DNA of 16,320 nucleotides from Planctomycetia bacterium (GCA_005799475.1 SYGQ01000092.1:1-16320); one strand, 5' to 3'; positions 8,070 through 15,240 are shown, counted from the first letter of the stretch. Notes: a model not told the origin generated them from the sequence alone. Made by a program: numbers and translations.

Positions 8070-9411
8070 GCGGATGCCCAAACGACTCGGCGTCTGTGGG
8101 AGCGAGCGAGCCCGCCGCGAGCGCGCGGCGCCCGCCGACGAACACTTCCTGGATGCCACCCTTCACGCTCCATCCGGCGAACGGGCAGTTCCTGCTGCGG
8201 GACTTGAACGACGCCGGATCGATCTTCCACCGCCGCTGCGGGTCGATGACCGTGATGTCGGCTGGGAGCCCTGTCCCGAGCCGACCGACCCCGCGTTCCT
8301 CCAGTCGAAGCAGTCTCGCGGGTTCGATGGTCATCATCGCGATCAGTCGGGGCCACTCGATGGCCTGCGTGTCGATGAGCGCCTTCACATAGAGCGCGAG
8401 CGCACACTCGACGCCGATCATCCCGAAGGGTGCGCTCGCAAAGTCCGTGGATTTCTCCGAGGCCGTGTGTGGCGCGTGGTCCGTGCCGAGCACGGTGATC
8501 GTGCCGTCCACGATGCCTTCGATCAGGAGCCGGATGTCATCGTCGGTCCGCAGCGGGGGATTCACTTTCATCACGGGGTCGTACTGGTCGCACGCCTCGT
8601 CGGTGAGTAGGAGGTGGTGGGGCGAAACTTCCGCCGAAACAGGTTGCCCCTCGCGCCGCGCGCGTCGGATGAGTTCAACCGACCCGCCCGACGACAGGTG
8701 CTGCGCGTGATAGTGGCACTGGTGCACGCGATTCAGTCGAATGTCGCGCTCGATGATCACCTCTTCAGCCACCCGCGGCCACCCCCCCAAGCCGAGCCGG
8801 ACGCTGACCACACCCGCGTTCATCTGGCCACCCTCGGTGAGCGTTGGATCCTGGCAGTGCTGCATGAACGGCTTTCCCAGCGAGGCGCACACCGCGAGCA
8901 CTTTCCCCATCATGCCGGCGCTCGCGACACAATCGCCATCGTCGGTGAACGCCACCGCACCGACCTTGGCCATCGCACCCATTGGCGCGAGCTGCTCGCC
9001 CTTGCGACCGACCGTGGCGGCACCCGCCACGAAGACTCGCGCACGCTGCGCGGCCTGCGCCCGCAACTGCACGAACTCGACTGTGCTGGGCAGATCGATG
9101 GCGGGGGTCGTGTTGGGCATGCAGCACACGCTCGTGAAGCCCCCAGCAATGGCCGCGGTCGCCCCGGACGCGATGGTCTCCTTGTTCTCCGCACCCGGTT
9201 CACGAAGATGAACATGCGGATCCACAAGCCCGGGGGTGACAATCATGCCCTCGCACTCGATCACCGTGCAGGCTGCGCCGCCCCCGGCTCGCCCGGCCCG
9301 TGTCTCGATCGCCGCCACAGTTCCGCCGACAACAAGCACATCAGCGGTCGCATCGAACCCCGAGCCCGGGTCGATCACCCGTCCGCCACGCAAGAGAAAT
9401 CCGTCCGCCAC
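8059..9411 (-). CDS. pyrC: Dihydroorotase, class I (PyrC)
   Basis: Catalyses the reversible ring closure of carbamoyl-aspartate to dihydroorotate in pyrimidine synthesis. The protein has 450 residues, usual for class I dihydroorotases. Metal and substrate residues are all visible: H66 and H68 in DPHVHLREPG (64-73), Asp157/158 in FTDDGD, H185 in MQHCQDP, H238 in HAQHLSS, and D311 in GTDHAPH (309-315). NPPLR (284-288) and the MPNTTP loop (98-103) are typical substrate contacts. The start is GTG; an in-frame TGA lies two codons upstream, so no longer form exists. AGGA within TAGGAT lies nine bases before the GTG and could be a ribosome site or part of a -10 box. First gene of the operon pyrC, aminotransferase, exporter; no pyrB is adjacent. 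Confidence 0.95.
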   Translation of the reverse strand: MADGFLLRGGRVIDPGSGFDATADVLVVGGTVAAIETRAGRAGGGAACTVIECEGMIVTPGLVDPHVHLREPGAENKETIASGATAAIAGGFTSVCCMPNTTPAIDLPSTVEFVQLRAQAAQRARVFVAGAATVGRKGEQLAPMGAMAKVGAVAFTDDGDCVASAGMMGKVLAVCASLGKPFMQHCQDPTLTEGGQMNAGVVSVRLGLGGWPRVAEEVIIERDIRLNRVHQCHYHAQHLSSGGSVELIRRARREGQPVSAEVSPHHLLLTDEACDQYDPVMKVNPPLRTDDDIRLLIEGIVDGTITVLGTDHAPHTASEKSTDFASAPFGMIGVECALALYVKALIDTQAIEWPRLIAMMTIEPARLLRLEERGVGRLGTGLPADITVIDPQRRWKIDPASFKSRSRNCPFAGWSVKGGIQEVFVGGRRALAAGSLAPTDAESFGHPHAV

Positions 9412-9419
9412 GATTCACG

Positions 9420-9425
9420 ATCCTA
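9420..9425 (-). promoter_or_regulatory. TAGGAT box before pyrC: possible -10 element or ribosome-binding site
   Basis: Minus-strand TAGGAT, eight bases before the GTG start of pyrC. Read as TAnnnT it could be a -10 box giving a near-leaderless transcript. Read as AGGA it could be a Shine-Dalgarno sequence at a nine-base spacing. The identical hexamer at the same distance precedes uvrC. Sixteen bases further upstream lies the T-tract of the preceding gene's terminator, where a -35 element would be expected. Confidence 0.35.
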
Positions 9426-9441
9426 ACCGACGATCGTGCCG

Positions 9442-9473
9442 AAAAAAAAGACCCCGCCAGCATTGGCGGGGCC
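9442..9473 (-). terminator. Intrinsic terminator of the cysteine-rich lipoprotein gene
   Basis: On the minus strand a perfect eight-base-pair stem (CCCCGCCA paired with TGGCGGGG, arms at 9464-9471 and 9452-9459) with the loop ATGC can be extended by a G-U and a G-C pair. It is followed after two bases by eight T residues (9442-9449). It lies 27 bases past the stop codon at 9500. Stem, loop and T-tract are all classic, so this is the clearest regulatory element in the window. It separates the small lipoprotein gene from pyrC although both are read in the same direction. Confidence 0.93.
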
Positions 9474-9499
9474 GGATTGATCCAATCGATCGAAGCGGC

Positions 9500-9778
9500 T
9501 CAGCCGCTCGTCTTGGCCGACATAGGGCAGGACGCGCCGCAGCCGGTCTTCTTCTGACCGCTGACCGCGCCAGGAGCTGGGGTCGCTGCGGCTGGCGCAG
9601 CGGCCTTGTCCGTGCAGCAGGCTGCTGCCTTGGTGCCAGCCGTACAACTGGCGGCCTTGTTCTCCTTGCAGCACGAGGCGCTGCCGACCGCGCCCGGCGC
9701 GGTAGTGGTGGGATTGCTCTGACAGGCAGCGAGAGCGAGAAGGATTGATCCGGTAGCGACGGTGACGAAACGCTTCAT
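9500..9778 (-). CDS. Small cysteine-rich lipoprotein of unknown function
   Basis: A 92-residue protein. MKRFVTVATGSILLALAAC is a clean lipoprotein signal with lipobox LAAC and lipidated Cys19. The mature part is Ala/Thr/Lys/Pro-rich with seven further cysteines: CC at 36-37, Cys45, CC at 54-55, Cys80 and Cys84 (the last pair in GCGASCP). There is no aromatic core, so it is probably unstructured or folds around metal or disulfides. I do not recognise a family. Metal binding or redox buffering at the envelope is possible but unproven. The start has a GGAG ribosome site nine bases upstream. The gene stands alone: its terminator is at 9442-9473 and it is divergent from uvrC. A TAGGAT box on its strand at 9822-9827 could be its promoter, leaving a leader of about 40 bases. 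Confidence 0.8.
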   Translation of the reverse strand: MKRFVTVATGSILLALAACQSNPTTTAPGAVGSASCCKENKAASCTAGTKAAACCTDKAAAPAAATPAPGAVSGQKKTGCGASCPMSAKTSG

Positions 9779-9821
9779 AAGTGTGAGCTCCAGTTGAGTG
9801 TTGTGAATTGCGAGAGGCTCG

Positions 9822-9857
9822 ATCCTATCGTGGGATACGCACGCGCCGCCATAGGAT
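9822..9857. promoter_or_regulatory. Divergent pair of TAGGAT boxes between the cysteine-rich gene and uvrC
   Basis: ATCCTAT at 9822-9828 and ATAGGAT at 9851-9857 form a seven-base inverted repeat with centres 29 bases apart. Each reads TAGGAT towards its own gene: 43 bases before the ATG of the lipoprotein gene on the minus strand, and eight bases before the ATG of uvrC on the plus strand. They could be two back-to-back -10 boxes or a regulator's half-sites. The plus-strand copy also supplies an AGGA that may act as the uvrC ribosome site. No clear -35 elements were seen. Confidence 0.35.
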
Positions 9858-9865
9858 TGCTCAAG

Positions 9866-11215
9866 ATGTCGGAGAATCGGCAAGAATCCCTGCTCGCCAA
9901 GGCGCGGAATCTGCCGACCGTGGCGGGGGTGTACCTGCTTCAGGACGCGGCCGGGACAGTCCTTTATGTAGGGAAGGCGACGAGCCTCCCGGATCGAGTG
10001 TCCGCGTACTTCACTCCGACCGCGGACCATGGTGCGCGGAAGCAGGCCATGCTCCCGCTGATCTCGGACTTCGAAACGATTCCGTGCGAGGGTGAGTGGG
10101 AAGCGCTGCTCATGGAGGCGCGCCTCATCAAGGACCTCAAGCCGAAGTTCAATCGGCTGATGATGGACGACAAGTCCTTCCCGTACCTCGTGATCACGAC
10201 GCGTGACGAGTTTCCCGGGGTGTTCATCACGCGGAATCCGCAAGAGGATCGATTCAGGCGCGCGCGTGTGTTTGGTCCATTCGTCAGCGGCGGATCGTTG
10301 CGCCGAGCCATGGAAATCCTCCAACGGGCCTATAAGTTCAGGACCTGCGACCTCGACATTCACGCGGACGCGCCGGCGAATGAACGCTACCGGCCTTGTC
10401 TGCTTCACGCCATCGGGCAGTGCAGTGCCCCCTGCGCCAATCGAATCGGACGCGACGCCTACGGTGAGGGCATCACGCAGTTTCTCCGCTTTCTCACGAG
10501 CAAGCGGAGCACGATGCTCAATCGACTGCGCCGCGAGATGGAGGCCGCGTCAGACGCGCGTGAGTTCGAGCGGGCGGCATCCCTGCGCGACCAGCTCCGG
10601 GCCATCGAGAGGCTCGATGATCGCGAGCACCGCGGGGACGACGCTGAGTACGACTGGCAGCCCGAAGTCACTTCGCTTGTGCTGCATCCTCTTGCCGGCG
10701 TACGGTCGCTTCAGCGCGCCCTCGGCGCCGCCACCGAGATCCGTTGTATCGAAGGGATCGACATCGCGCACTTGGGTGGCGACGAAACCGTCGGGAGTAA
10801 GGTGTGCTTTGTCGATGGGCGACCCTTCCGCGACGGCTACCGCCGCTACCGCGTTCGCTCCGTCGGCAATAACGATGTGATGGCGATCCGCGAAGTGGTC
10901 TCTCGCCGGTACCGCGACGCGGGAGAGGGGCGTGAACTCTTTCCCGATGTCATTCTGATCGACGGTGGCGCGCCCCAACTCGCCGCCGCCATTGACGCGT
11001 TCGCCCATCTCGAACGGCAGCCTCCGCGCGTGATCGCGCTCGCAAAACGGGAGGAACTCCTCTACACCGCGCCCAACGCCGAAGCACTGCGTCTTGGCCG
11101 CGAGCACGCCGGACTGCGTCTATGTCAGGCCGTGCGCGACGAGGCGCATCGGTTCGCGCAGCACTACCACCACATTCTCAGGCGCAAGCGCGTGATCGGC
11201 GAAGACTCGCGATGA
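9866..11215 (+). CDS. uvrC: UvrC-type excinuclease, short form without C-terminal helix-hairpin-helix domain
   Basis: UvrC makes the two incisions in nucleotide excision repair. The GIY-YIG nuclease domain lies at about 18-100: GVY (21-23), YVGKA (34-38), Arg44 and Glu84 in LLMEARLIK. Four cysteines follow (C161, C178, C186, C190); the last three have the 8- and 4-residue spacing of the E. coli UvrC iron-sulfur cluster. A UVR motif that contacts UvrB lies at about 218-251. The RNase H-like domain is complete: D299 in GIDIAH, D337 in NND, D366 in LIDGG, H428 in RDEAHRF. The protein ends at 449, just after this domain, whereas typical UvrC is about 600 with a C-terminal (HhH)2 module. The ATG at 9866 is preferred over a start at 9794, since UvrC homologues begin shortly before the GIY-YIG fold. 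Confidence 0.88.
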   Translation: MSENRQESLLAKARNLPTVAGVYLLQDAAGTVLYVGKATSLPDRVSAYFTPTADHGARKQAMLPLISDFETIPCEGEWEALLMEARLIKDLKPKFNRLMMDDKSFPYLVITTRDEFPGVFITRNPQEDRFRRARVFGPFVSGGSLRRAMEILQRAYKFRTCDLDIHADAPANERYRPCLLHAIGQCSAPCANRIGRDAYGEGITQFLRFLTSKRSTMLNRLRREMEAASDAREFERAASLRDQLRAIERLDDREHRGDDAEYDWQPEVTSLVLHPLAGVRSLQRALGAATEIRCIEGIDIAHLGGDETVGSKVCFVDGRPFRDGYRRYRVRSVGNNDVMAIREVVSRRYRDAGEGRELFPDVILIDGGAPQLAAAIDAFAHLERQPPRVIALAKREELLYTAPNAEALRLGREHAGLRLCQAVRDEAHRFAQHYHHILRRKRVIGEDSR

Positions 11216-11493
11216 CGCTCCCGCCCTACGCCAGTGTGCGATCGCCACGGGAGTGGATCATTCGCGTCAAGGCGGTTCCCGGCTCGAGTCGGACCGAGGT
11301 GGTGGGAACGCTCGGCGACTCCCTCAAGGTTCGGGTCGCCGCGCCGCCGGAAGACGGACGGGCGGACGAAATGCTGACCGCGACGCTCGCGCGTGCCCTC
11401 GGAGTTGCCCGGCAAAGCCTCACGCTCGTCAACGGCGCCGGGAGTCAGCGGAAGCAGTTCGTGCTCACTCAGCCGCCGTCGTCGTGGCGGTAA
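11212..11493 (+). CDS. DUF167 / YggU-family protein (UPF0235)
   Basis: A 93-residue protein of the small conserved YggU (DUF167) family, whose biochemical role is not established. Family marks are the strand IIRVKAVPGSSRTEV (16-30), LKVRVAAPPEDGRADEML (38-55; usually GkAN where GRAD stands here) and the C-terminal NGAGSQRKQFVL stretch (74-85), where a glycine turn and a basic S-x-x-K cluster are conserved. The start ATG overlaps the uvrC stop as ATGA (11212-11215), so translation is coupled to uvrC. Only 15 bases separate its stop from the ftsH stop on the other strand. Longer in-frame forms would begin deep inside uvrC and are not needed. Confidence 0.85.
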   Translation: MTLPPYASVRSPREWIIRVKAVPGSSRTEVVGTLGDSLKVRVAAPPEDGRADEMLTATLARALGVARQSLTLVNGAGSQRKQFVLTQPPSSWR

Positions 11494-11508
11494 GGGCGAT
11501 CTCGATCG

Positions 11509-13590
11509 CTACGCCGGATTGGCGATCGCGCCCGGCGGAAGATCGGTGCCCGGCTCTGGCGGCACCTGCGATGTCGCTCTCGGCAACTCTCGCTGAAGAA
11601 GATCCGCCACCGTGGGCTTCTCGAACGGCTCGCCGCGCAGGATGCAATCCACATCCTCTTTCGAGAGCGTCTCGACGCGCAGCAGGGCATCGGCGATGGC
11701 GGTCACGCGCGGCCAGTGTTCGGTCAGCAAGACCCCGGCCTCTTCGTAGGCCGCGTCGATGAGCCCGCGCACCTCTTCGTCAATCACGCGCGCGGTCTCG
11801 GGCGAGTAGTCCTTCTCCGGGATGAATGTCTCACGGTCGTCGGCGCCTCCGTAGTTCACGAACCCGAGGCGCGCCGACATGCCCCACTGAACCACCATCG
11901 TGCGCGCGTAGGCCGTGGCCATGCGGATGTCCATCGCCGCGCCGCTGGAGATGTCTCCCGTCTTTCGCTCCTCCGCGATCCGACCGCCGCACAGGACGCG
12001 CATCGTCGCGGTGAGGTACTTGCGCGAGTACCCGTAACGATCCTTCTCCGGGAGTGCGAAGGTGGCACCCATCGCCTGCCCGCGCGGAATGATCGTCACC
12101 TTGTGCAGGGGGTCAGCGTCGGGGAGGATGACCTGCAGGAGCGCATGACCCGCCTCGTGGTAGGCCGTCGCGATGCGCTCTTGCTCTTCAATCTTCCGGC
12201 TCTTGTTGGCGCGACCGAAACGCACTTTGTCGCGTGCCTCTTCGAGATCGATGGTCTCGACGAACTCCTTCTCGGCCATCGTGGCGATGATGGCGGCCTC
12301 GTTGATGATCGCGGCAAGGTCAGCGCCGGAAAACATCGGCGTGCCGCGCGCGAGTCGGTCGAGATCGACTCCAGGAGACATCTTGACCTTGCGCGCGTGC
12401 ACGGCCAAGATCTGTCGGCGTCCCTTGAGGTCAGGCAGGGGGACGGCCACTTGTCGATCGAAGCGCCCCGGCCGCGTGAGCGCGGGGTCGAGAACATCGG
12501 GCCGATTCGTCGCGGCGATCACGATGATCTGATCGTTGACCTCGAAGCCGTCCATCTCCACGAGGATCGCGTTGAGCGTCTGCTCGCGCTCGTCGTGGCC
12601 GCCCGACGAGAATCCGCCTCCGCGACGGCGCCCGACGGCGTCGATTTCATCAAGAAAGATGATGCACGGCGAGTTGTCCTTGGCCTGCTTGAAGAGTTCT
12701 CTCACGCGGCTCGCGCCGACACACACGAACATCTCGTCGAAGTCTGATGCAGAGATCGAGAAGAAGGGGACATCCGCTTCGCCGGCGATCGCCTTCGCCA
12801 AGAGCGTCTTGCCGCAGCCGGGCTGCCCCGACAGGAGAACCCCGCGCGGGATCCGGCCACCGAGCTTGCTGAATCTCTTGGGGTTCTTCAGGAACTCGAC
12901 GATCTCATGGACTTCATCCTTCGCCTCGTCAACGCCCGCCACATCGGCGAATGTGATGTGCACGCTCTCCTTGTTGGTGACCCGATGGCGGCTCTTTCCA
13001 AAGTTGCCCAGCATGCCGCCGGGTCCGCCACCGCCAGCGCCTCGCATGCTTCGCGCGATCAAGAACCAGAGCACGCCGAAGATCAAGAGTGCCGGCGCGA
13101 TCGAGATCAACAACTGCAAGAAGAGGCTCTGGCCAACCTGCTCCTGCCACTTGACTCCCGCGGTCGTCAACTGCGTGCGCACCCAGTCGTACTCGCCGGG
13201 GATGATGCGCACCCAAACTTGTCCACCCTTCTGGCCGACGCGGTCGGTCGCTCCGGGGAGGCTGCGCGAGAGCGTCGCCATGAGCTTGTCGTCTTGGATG
13301 ACAACGGTTCCTTGTTCGAAGTACCCCTCCTTGGCGAGAACAAAGAACTCCTGCGGTGTCTGGATCGTCTCGCCTCGCTGGCCAGTCGTTGTCAGCACGA
13401 CCCAAATCACGGCGACCACCCCGAGCAGCAGCAGGTAGGTCATGAACTGACGCCGCGCCTTGGGAGGAGGATTCCCGCCAGCTCCACCGCGCGGTCCGGA
13501 AGGCCCGTCTTTGGTGCCGCGGTCGCCCCCCGATGGGGCGTCCTCACCCTTGGTGATGGCATACCCAGATGGAGGAATGTTGTGGCTCAT
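11509..13590 (-). CDS. ftsH: ATP-dependent zinc metalloprotease FtsH
   Basis: Membrane-anchored AAA+ protease that extracts and degrades membrane and some cytosolic proteins as a hexamer. The 693 residues run as follows: Gly/Pro-rich N-terminal tail (1-46), TM1 (about 49-67), periplasmic domain (68-152), TM2 (about 155-179), AAA domain and M41 peptidase. Walker A is GQPGCGKT (255-262; usually GPPGTGKT), Walker B IIFLDE (310-315), arginine fingers in RPGRFDR (373-379), zinc site HEAGH (478-482) with distal Asp554 in AAMDIR. The pore loop reads MFVCVG (287-292) where FtsH normally has FVG. The start at 13590 is the first methionine and has no obvious ribosome site; it lies 28 bases after the lptE stop, so the gene is probably third in the bamD-lptE-ftsH operon. 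In E. coli FtsH degrades LpxC and so sets LPS supply, which would fit lptE next door. Confidence 0.96.
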   Translation of the reverse strand: MSHNIPPSGYAITKGEDAPSGGDRGTKDGPSGPRGGAGGNPPPKARRQFMTYLLLLGVVAVIWVVLTTTGQRGETIQTPQEFFVLAKEGYFEQGTVVIQDDKLMATLSRSLPGATDRVGQKGGQVWVRIIPGEYDWVRTQLTTAGVKWQEQVGQSLFLQLLISIAPALLIFGVLWFLIARSMRGAGGGGPGGMLGNFGKSRHRVTNKESVHITFADVAGVDEAKDEVHEIVEFLKNPKRFSKLGGRIPRGVLLSGQPGCGKTLLAKAIAGEADVPFFSISASDFDEMFVCVGASRVRELFKQAKDNSPCIIFLDEIDAVGRRRGGGFSSGGHDEREQTLNAILVEMDGFEVNDQIIVIAATNRPDVLDPALTRPGRFDRQVAVPLPDLKGRRQILAVHARKVKMSPGVDLDRLARGTPMFSGADLAAIINEAAIIATMAEKEFVETIDLEEARDKVRFGRANKSRKIEEQERIATAYHEAGHALLQVILPDADPLHKVTIIPRGQAMGATFALPEKDRYGYSRKYLTATMRVLCGGRIAEERKTGDISSGAAMDIRMATAYARTMVVQWGMSARLGFVNYGGADDRETFIPEKDYSPETARVIDEEVRGLIDAAYEEAGVLLTEHWPRVTAIADALLRVETLSKEDVDCILRGEPFEKPTVADLLQRELPRATSQVPPEPGTDLPPGAIANPA

Positions 13591-13618
13591 GGAGATGGGT
13601 ACGGCGTTGCTCGAAGGG

Positions 13619-14140
13619 CTACCAGTCGGCCTGAAGGTTCGCCACTATATCCCGCGCGAGCTGCTGGGAGACCGCGAACCTCCCAAGGTCGATCGGCTGA
13701 TTGTTCGGGAGGCTTGCAACAAACACCGAACTTCCTTGGAAGCCCTTGCGTGCGACGATCGGCTTCCCCGTGCGCATATCGAGCCATTCGAAGTCGAGCG
13801 TCACCTTGATCGCCATTTCCTCCGTGAGACCGGTTGTCAGGCTCTGCGAAAGCATCGAGAGCGACACTTGCTTCACGGTGGCGCGCAGCACGGTATCCGC
13901 GCGACTTTCTGGCGCGACCTTGTATGGCGTGGCCGACTCGATCTCCTTGATCGTTGCCTCCGTCAACTGGAAGGACATGCCGCGGTCCTGGCTCTCGTTC
14001 ACGAAGATCGGGACGGCGACGGTCTTGTACATGCTCGGGTAGAGCGCTCCCGAGGTGTAGGCGCTTCCGCCCTCGGTGGCACAGGAGATCGGCATGAAAC
14101 CCGCAGCCACGACGGCGAGCCACACGACGACTCGCTTCAT
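13619..14140 (-). CDS. lptE: LptE-like LPS-assembly lipoprotein
   Basis: LptE plugs the LptD barrel that inserts LPS into the outer leaflet. The protein has 173 residues, the usual size. The signal MKRVVVWLAVVAAGFMPIS ends at Cys20; the lipobox PISC is imperfect at -3 (Pro). The mature part shows the LptE/LptC-related pattern: KTVAVPIFVNES (39-50) followed by an amphipathic helix LTEATIKEIES (59-69), then a segment of beta strands with DTVLRATVKQV (82-92) and VTLDFEWLDMRTGK (113-126). Its ATG overlaps the stop of the upstream bamD-like gene as ATGA (14137-14140). The longer in-frame start at 14380 would place the signal sequence internally and is rejected. LptE is poorly conserved; the call rests on size, signal, this pattern and context. 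Confidence 0.8.
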   Translation of the reverse strand: MKRVVVWLAVVAAGFMPISCATEGGSAYTSGALYPSMYKTVAVPIFVNESQDRGMSFQLTEATIKEIESATPYKVAPESRADTVLRATVKQVSLSMLSQSLTTGLTEEMAIKVTLDFEWLDMRTGKPIVARKGFQGSSVFVASLPNNQPIDLGRFAVSQQLARDIVANLQADW

Positions 14141-15219
14141 GGTGTGGGAACTTTCGGGGCGGCGACGGGGGCCGGCGCACCATCCCACGCGAGGCCGAGC
14201 ATCTCGCGACGCATCGTGTCGTAGTCGGCGCGGAGAGACTCCATCGTCGCAGGAAGTTTCGCCATGAGCGCGGGGATGTCGCGAAGTGCGATGAGCGTAG
14301 CGATCGACTTCGGATAGGTCTTGACGAGGCGACGGATGAAGACTTCGGCGGAGATGGGATCGTCGATCGACGCGTACCAACTCGCTTCCGAGAGCAACTT
14401 GGAAGCCTCGGACTCGTAGATGCGCACGAGGAGCGCATCGGCGCCGACGCGTTGTGCGGTCACGGGGTCCGTGGCCACGAGCGTCTTGAGGTGGGAACTG
14501 GCCTCGAAGAGCCCGCGAGCGTCGTAGAGGGGGCCCTTGTATGAGGCAAAAAGTGCGTAAATCAGCCGCAATTTAGCCTTTTCTACCTGCCGCGAGCGTG
14601 GGTAGTTCTTGACGAAGAGATCGTAGGCCTCAGCCGCCAACTGAAGATCTCGTTGGCGAAAGTAATAGTCGGCCAGTGTCATGCCGGCCTGTTCAGCGAG
14701 CTCACTTCCGGGCAGGCGCTCCTGAATGCGGATGAGAAGTTCCTGGGCGTCGTCCTCGGCGTTCAGCCATCGGAATGTGCCGAAGAACTTCCGCCTGAGA
14801 CCGTTCGTGTACGCCACCGCGATGGAGTACTCGCGCTGGAGAGCGGTCACAAATGTGTCGCTGCCGGGGTACTTCCGGGCCAGGTCCTCGTACTCGTAGA
14901 GAGCCTTGTACTCCTCGCCCTGCGCGAGGAGCGCGTCGCCTTTGAGCAGCAACGCATGTGCGCGCAGGGGGTCCGCGGGAAATCGATCGAGCCAGCCGGA
15001 AGCGAGGTTGAACGCGCGCTGTGCTTCCCCGTGGACAAGTGCCAACTGCGCCTGGCGAAGTTGGCTCTGCGCACTCCCAGGGTCTGCGGTGGCCGGGGTC
15101 ATCCATTCGTCGTCGCTCCCCAGCTTGAACTCGACCTGTCCGTGCGCGTGTCCGAGCGTCGCAGTGAGCGCCACCGCGCCCACCGTTGCCTTCAGGAACC
15201 TGCGCAGTCCGCCAGTCAT
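14137..15219 (-). CDS. BamD-like TPR protein of outer-membrane assembly, apparently not lipidated
   Basis: BamD is the TPR lipoprotein partner of BamA in outer-membrane protein insertion. This 360-residue protein begins with MTGGLRRFLKATVGAVALTA, a signal peptide probably cut by signal peptidase I around HAHG-Q; there is no lipobox cysteine, unlike ordinary BamD. Tetratricopeptide-like helix pairs follow: AQRAFNLASGWLDRFPADP (66-84), EEYKALYEYEDLARKYPGS (102-120), LQLAAEAYDLFVKNYPRSR (192-210), and a later VFIRRLVKTYPKS (293-305), each ending in the FP/YP turn typical of BamD/YfiO. The tail is Ala/Pro-rich. The start is uncertain: ATG at 15228 adds three residues, and 15219 is chosen because a TAGAAT box ends eight bases upstream of it. 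First gene of the operon with lptE (ATGA overlap) and ftsH. A general TPR protein with another role is possible. Confidence 0.75.
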   Translation of the reverse strand: MTGGLRRFLKATVGAVALTATLGHAHGQVEFKLGSDDEWMTPATADPGSAQSQLRQAQLALVHGEAQRAFNLASGWLDRFPADPLRAHALLLKGDALLAQGEEYKALYEYEDLARKYPGSDTFVTALQREYSIAVAYTNGLRRKFFGTFRWLNAEDDAQELLIRIQERLPGSELAEQAGMTLADYYFRQRDLQLAAEAYDLFVKNYPRSRQVEKAKLRLIYALFASYKGPLYDARGLFEASSHLKTLVATDPVTAQRVGADALLVRIYESEASKLLSEASWYASIDDPISAEVFIRRLVKTYPKSIATLIALRDIPALMAKLPATMESLRADYDTMRREMLGLAWDGAPAPVAAPKVPTP

Positions 15220-15226
15220 GCGGCGC

Positions 15227-15232
15227 ATTCTA
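15227..15232 (-). promoter_or_regulatory. Possible -10 box (TAGAAT) for the bamD-like operon
   Basis: TAGAAT on the minus strand differs from TATAAT at one base and is followed by seven bases and the ATG at 15219, so a transcript from it would be leaderless or nearly so. No -35 match is seen at 16-18 bases; that region is close to the right arm of the palindrome at 15252-15275. If this promoter is used, the alternative ATG at 15228 would be upstream of the transcript start. Confidence 0.4.
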
Positions 15233-15240
15233 AAGAAATC

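Noticed and set aside
8070..8159. Longer N-terminus for the aminotransferase inside pyrC
   Set aside because: Adds 30 Arg/Ser-rich residues read from pyrC codons; homologous enzymes start shortly before the VNPRW region.
11496..11509. Small hairpin (GCGAT / ATCGC, four-base loop) between the convergent DUF167 and ftsH genes
   Set aside because: Only five pairs and no T-tract on either strand; too weak to call a bidirectional terminator.
11716..12747. Open frame of 343 codons on the plus strand opposite ftsH
   Set aside because: Mirror of conserved FtsH codons; no family features and no start context.
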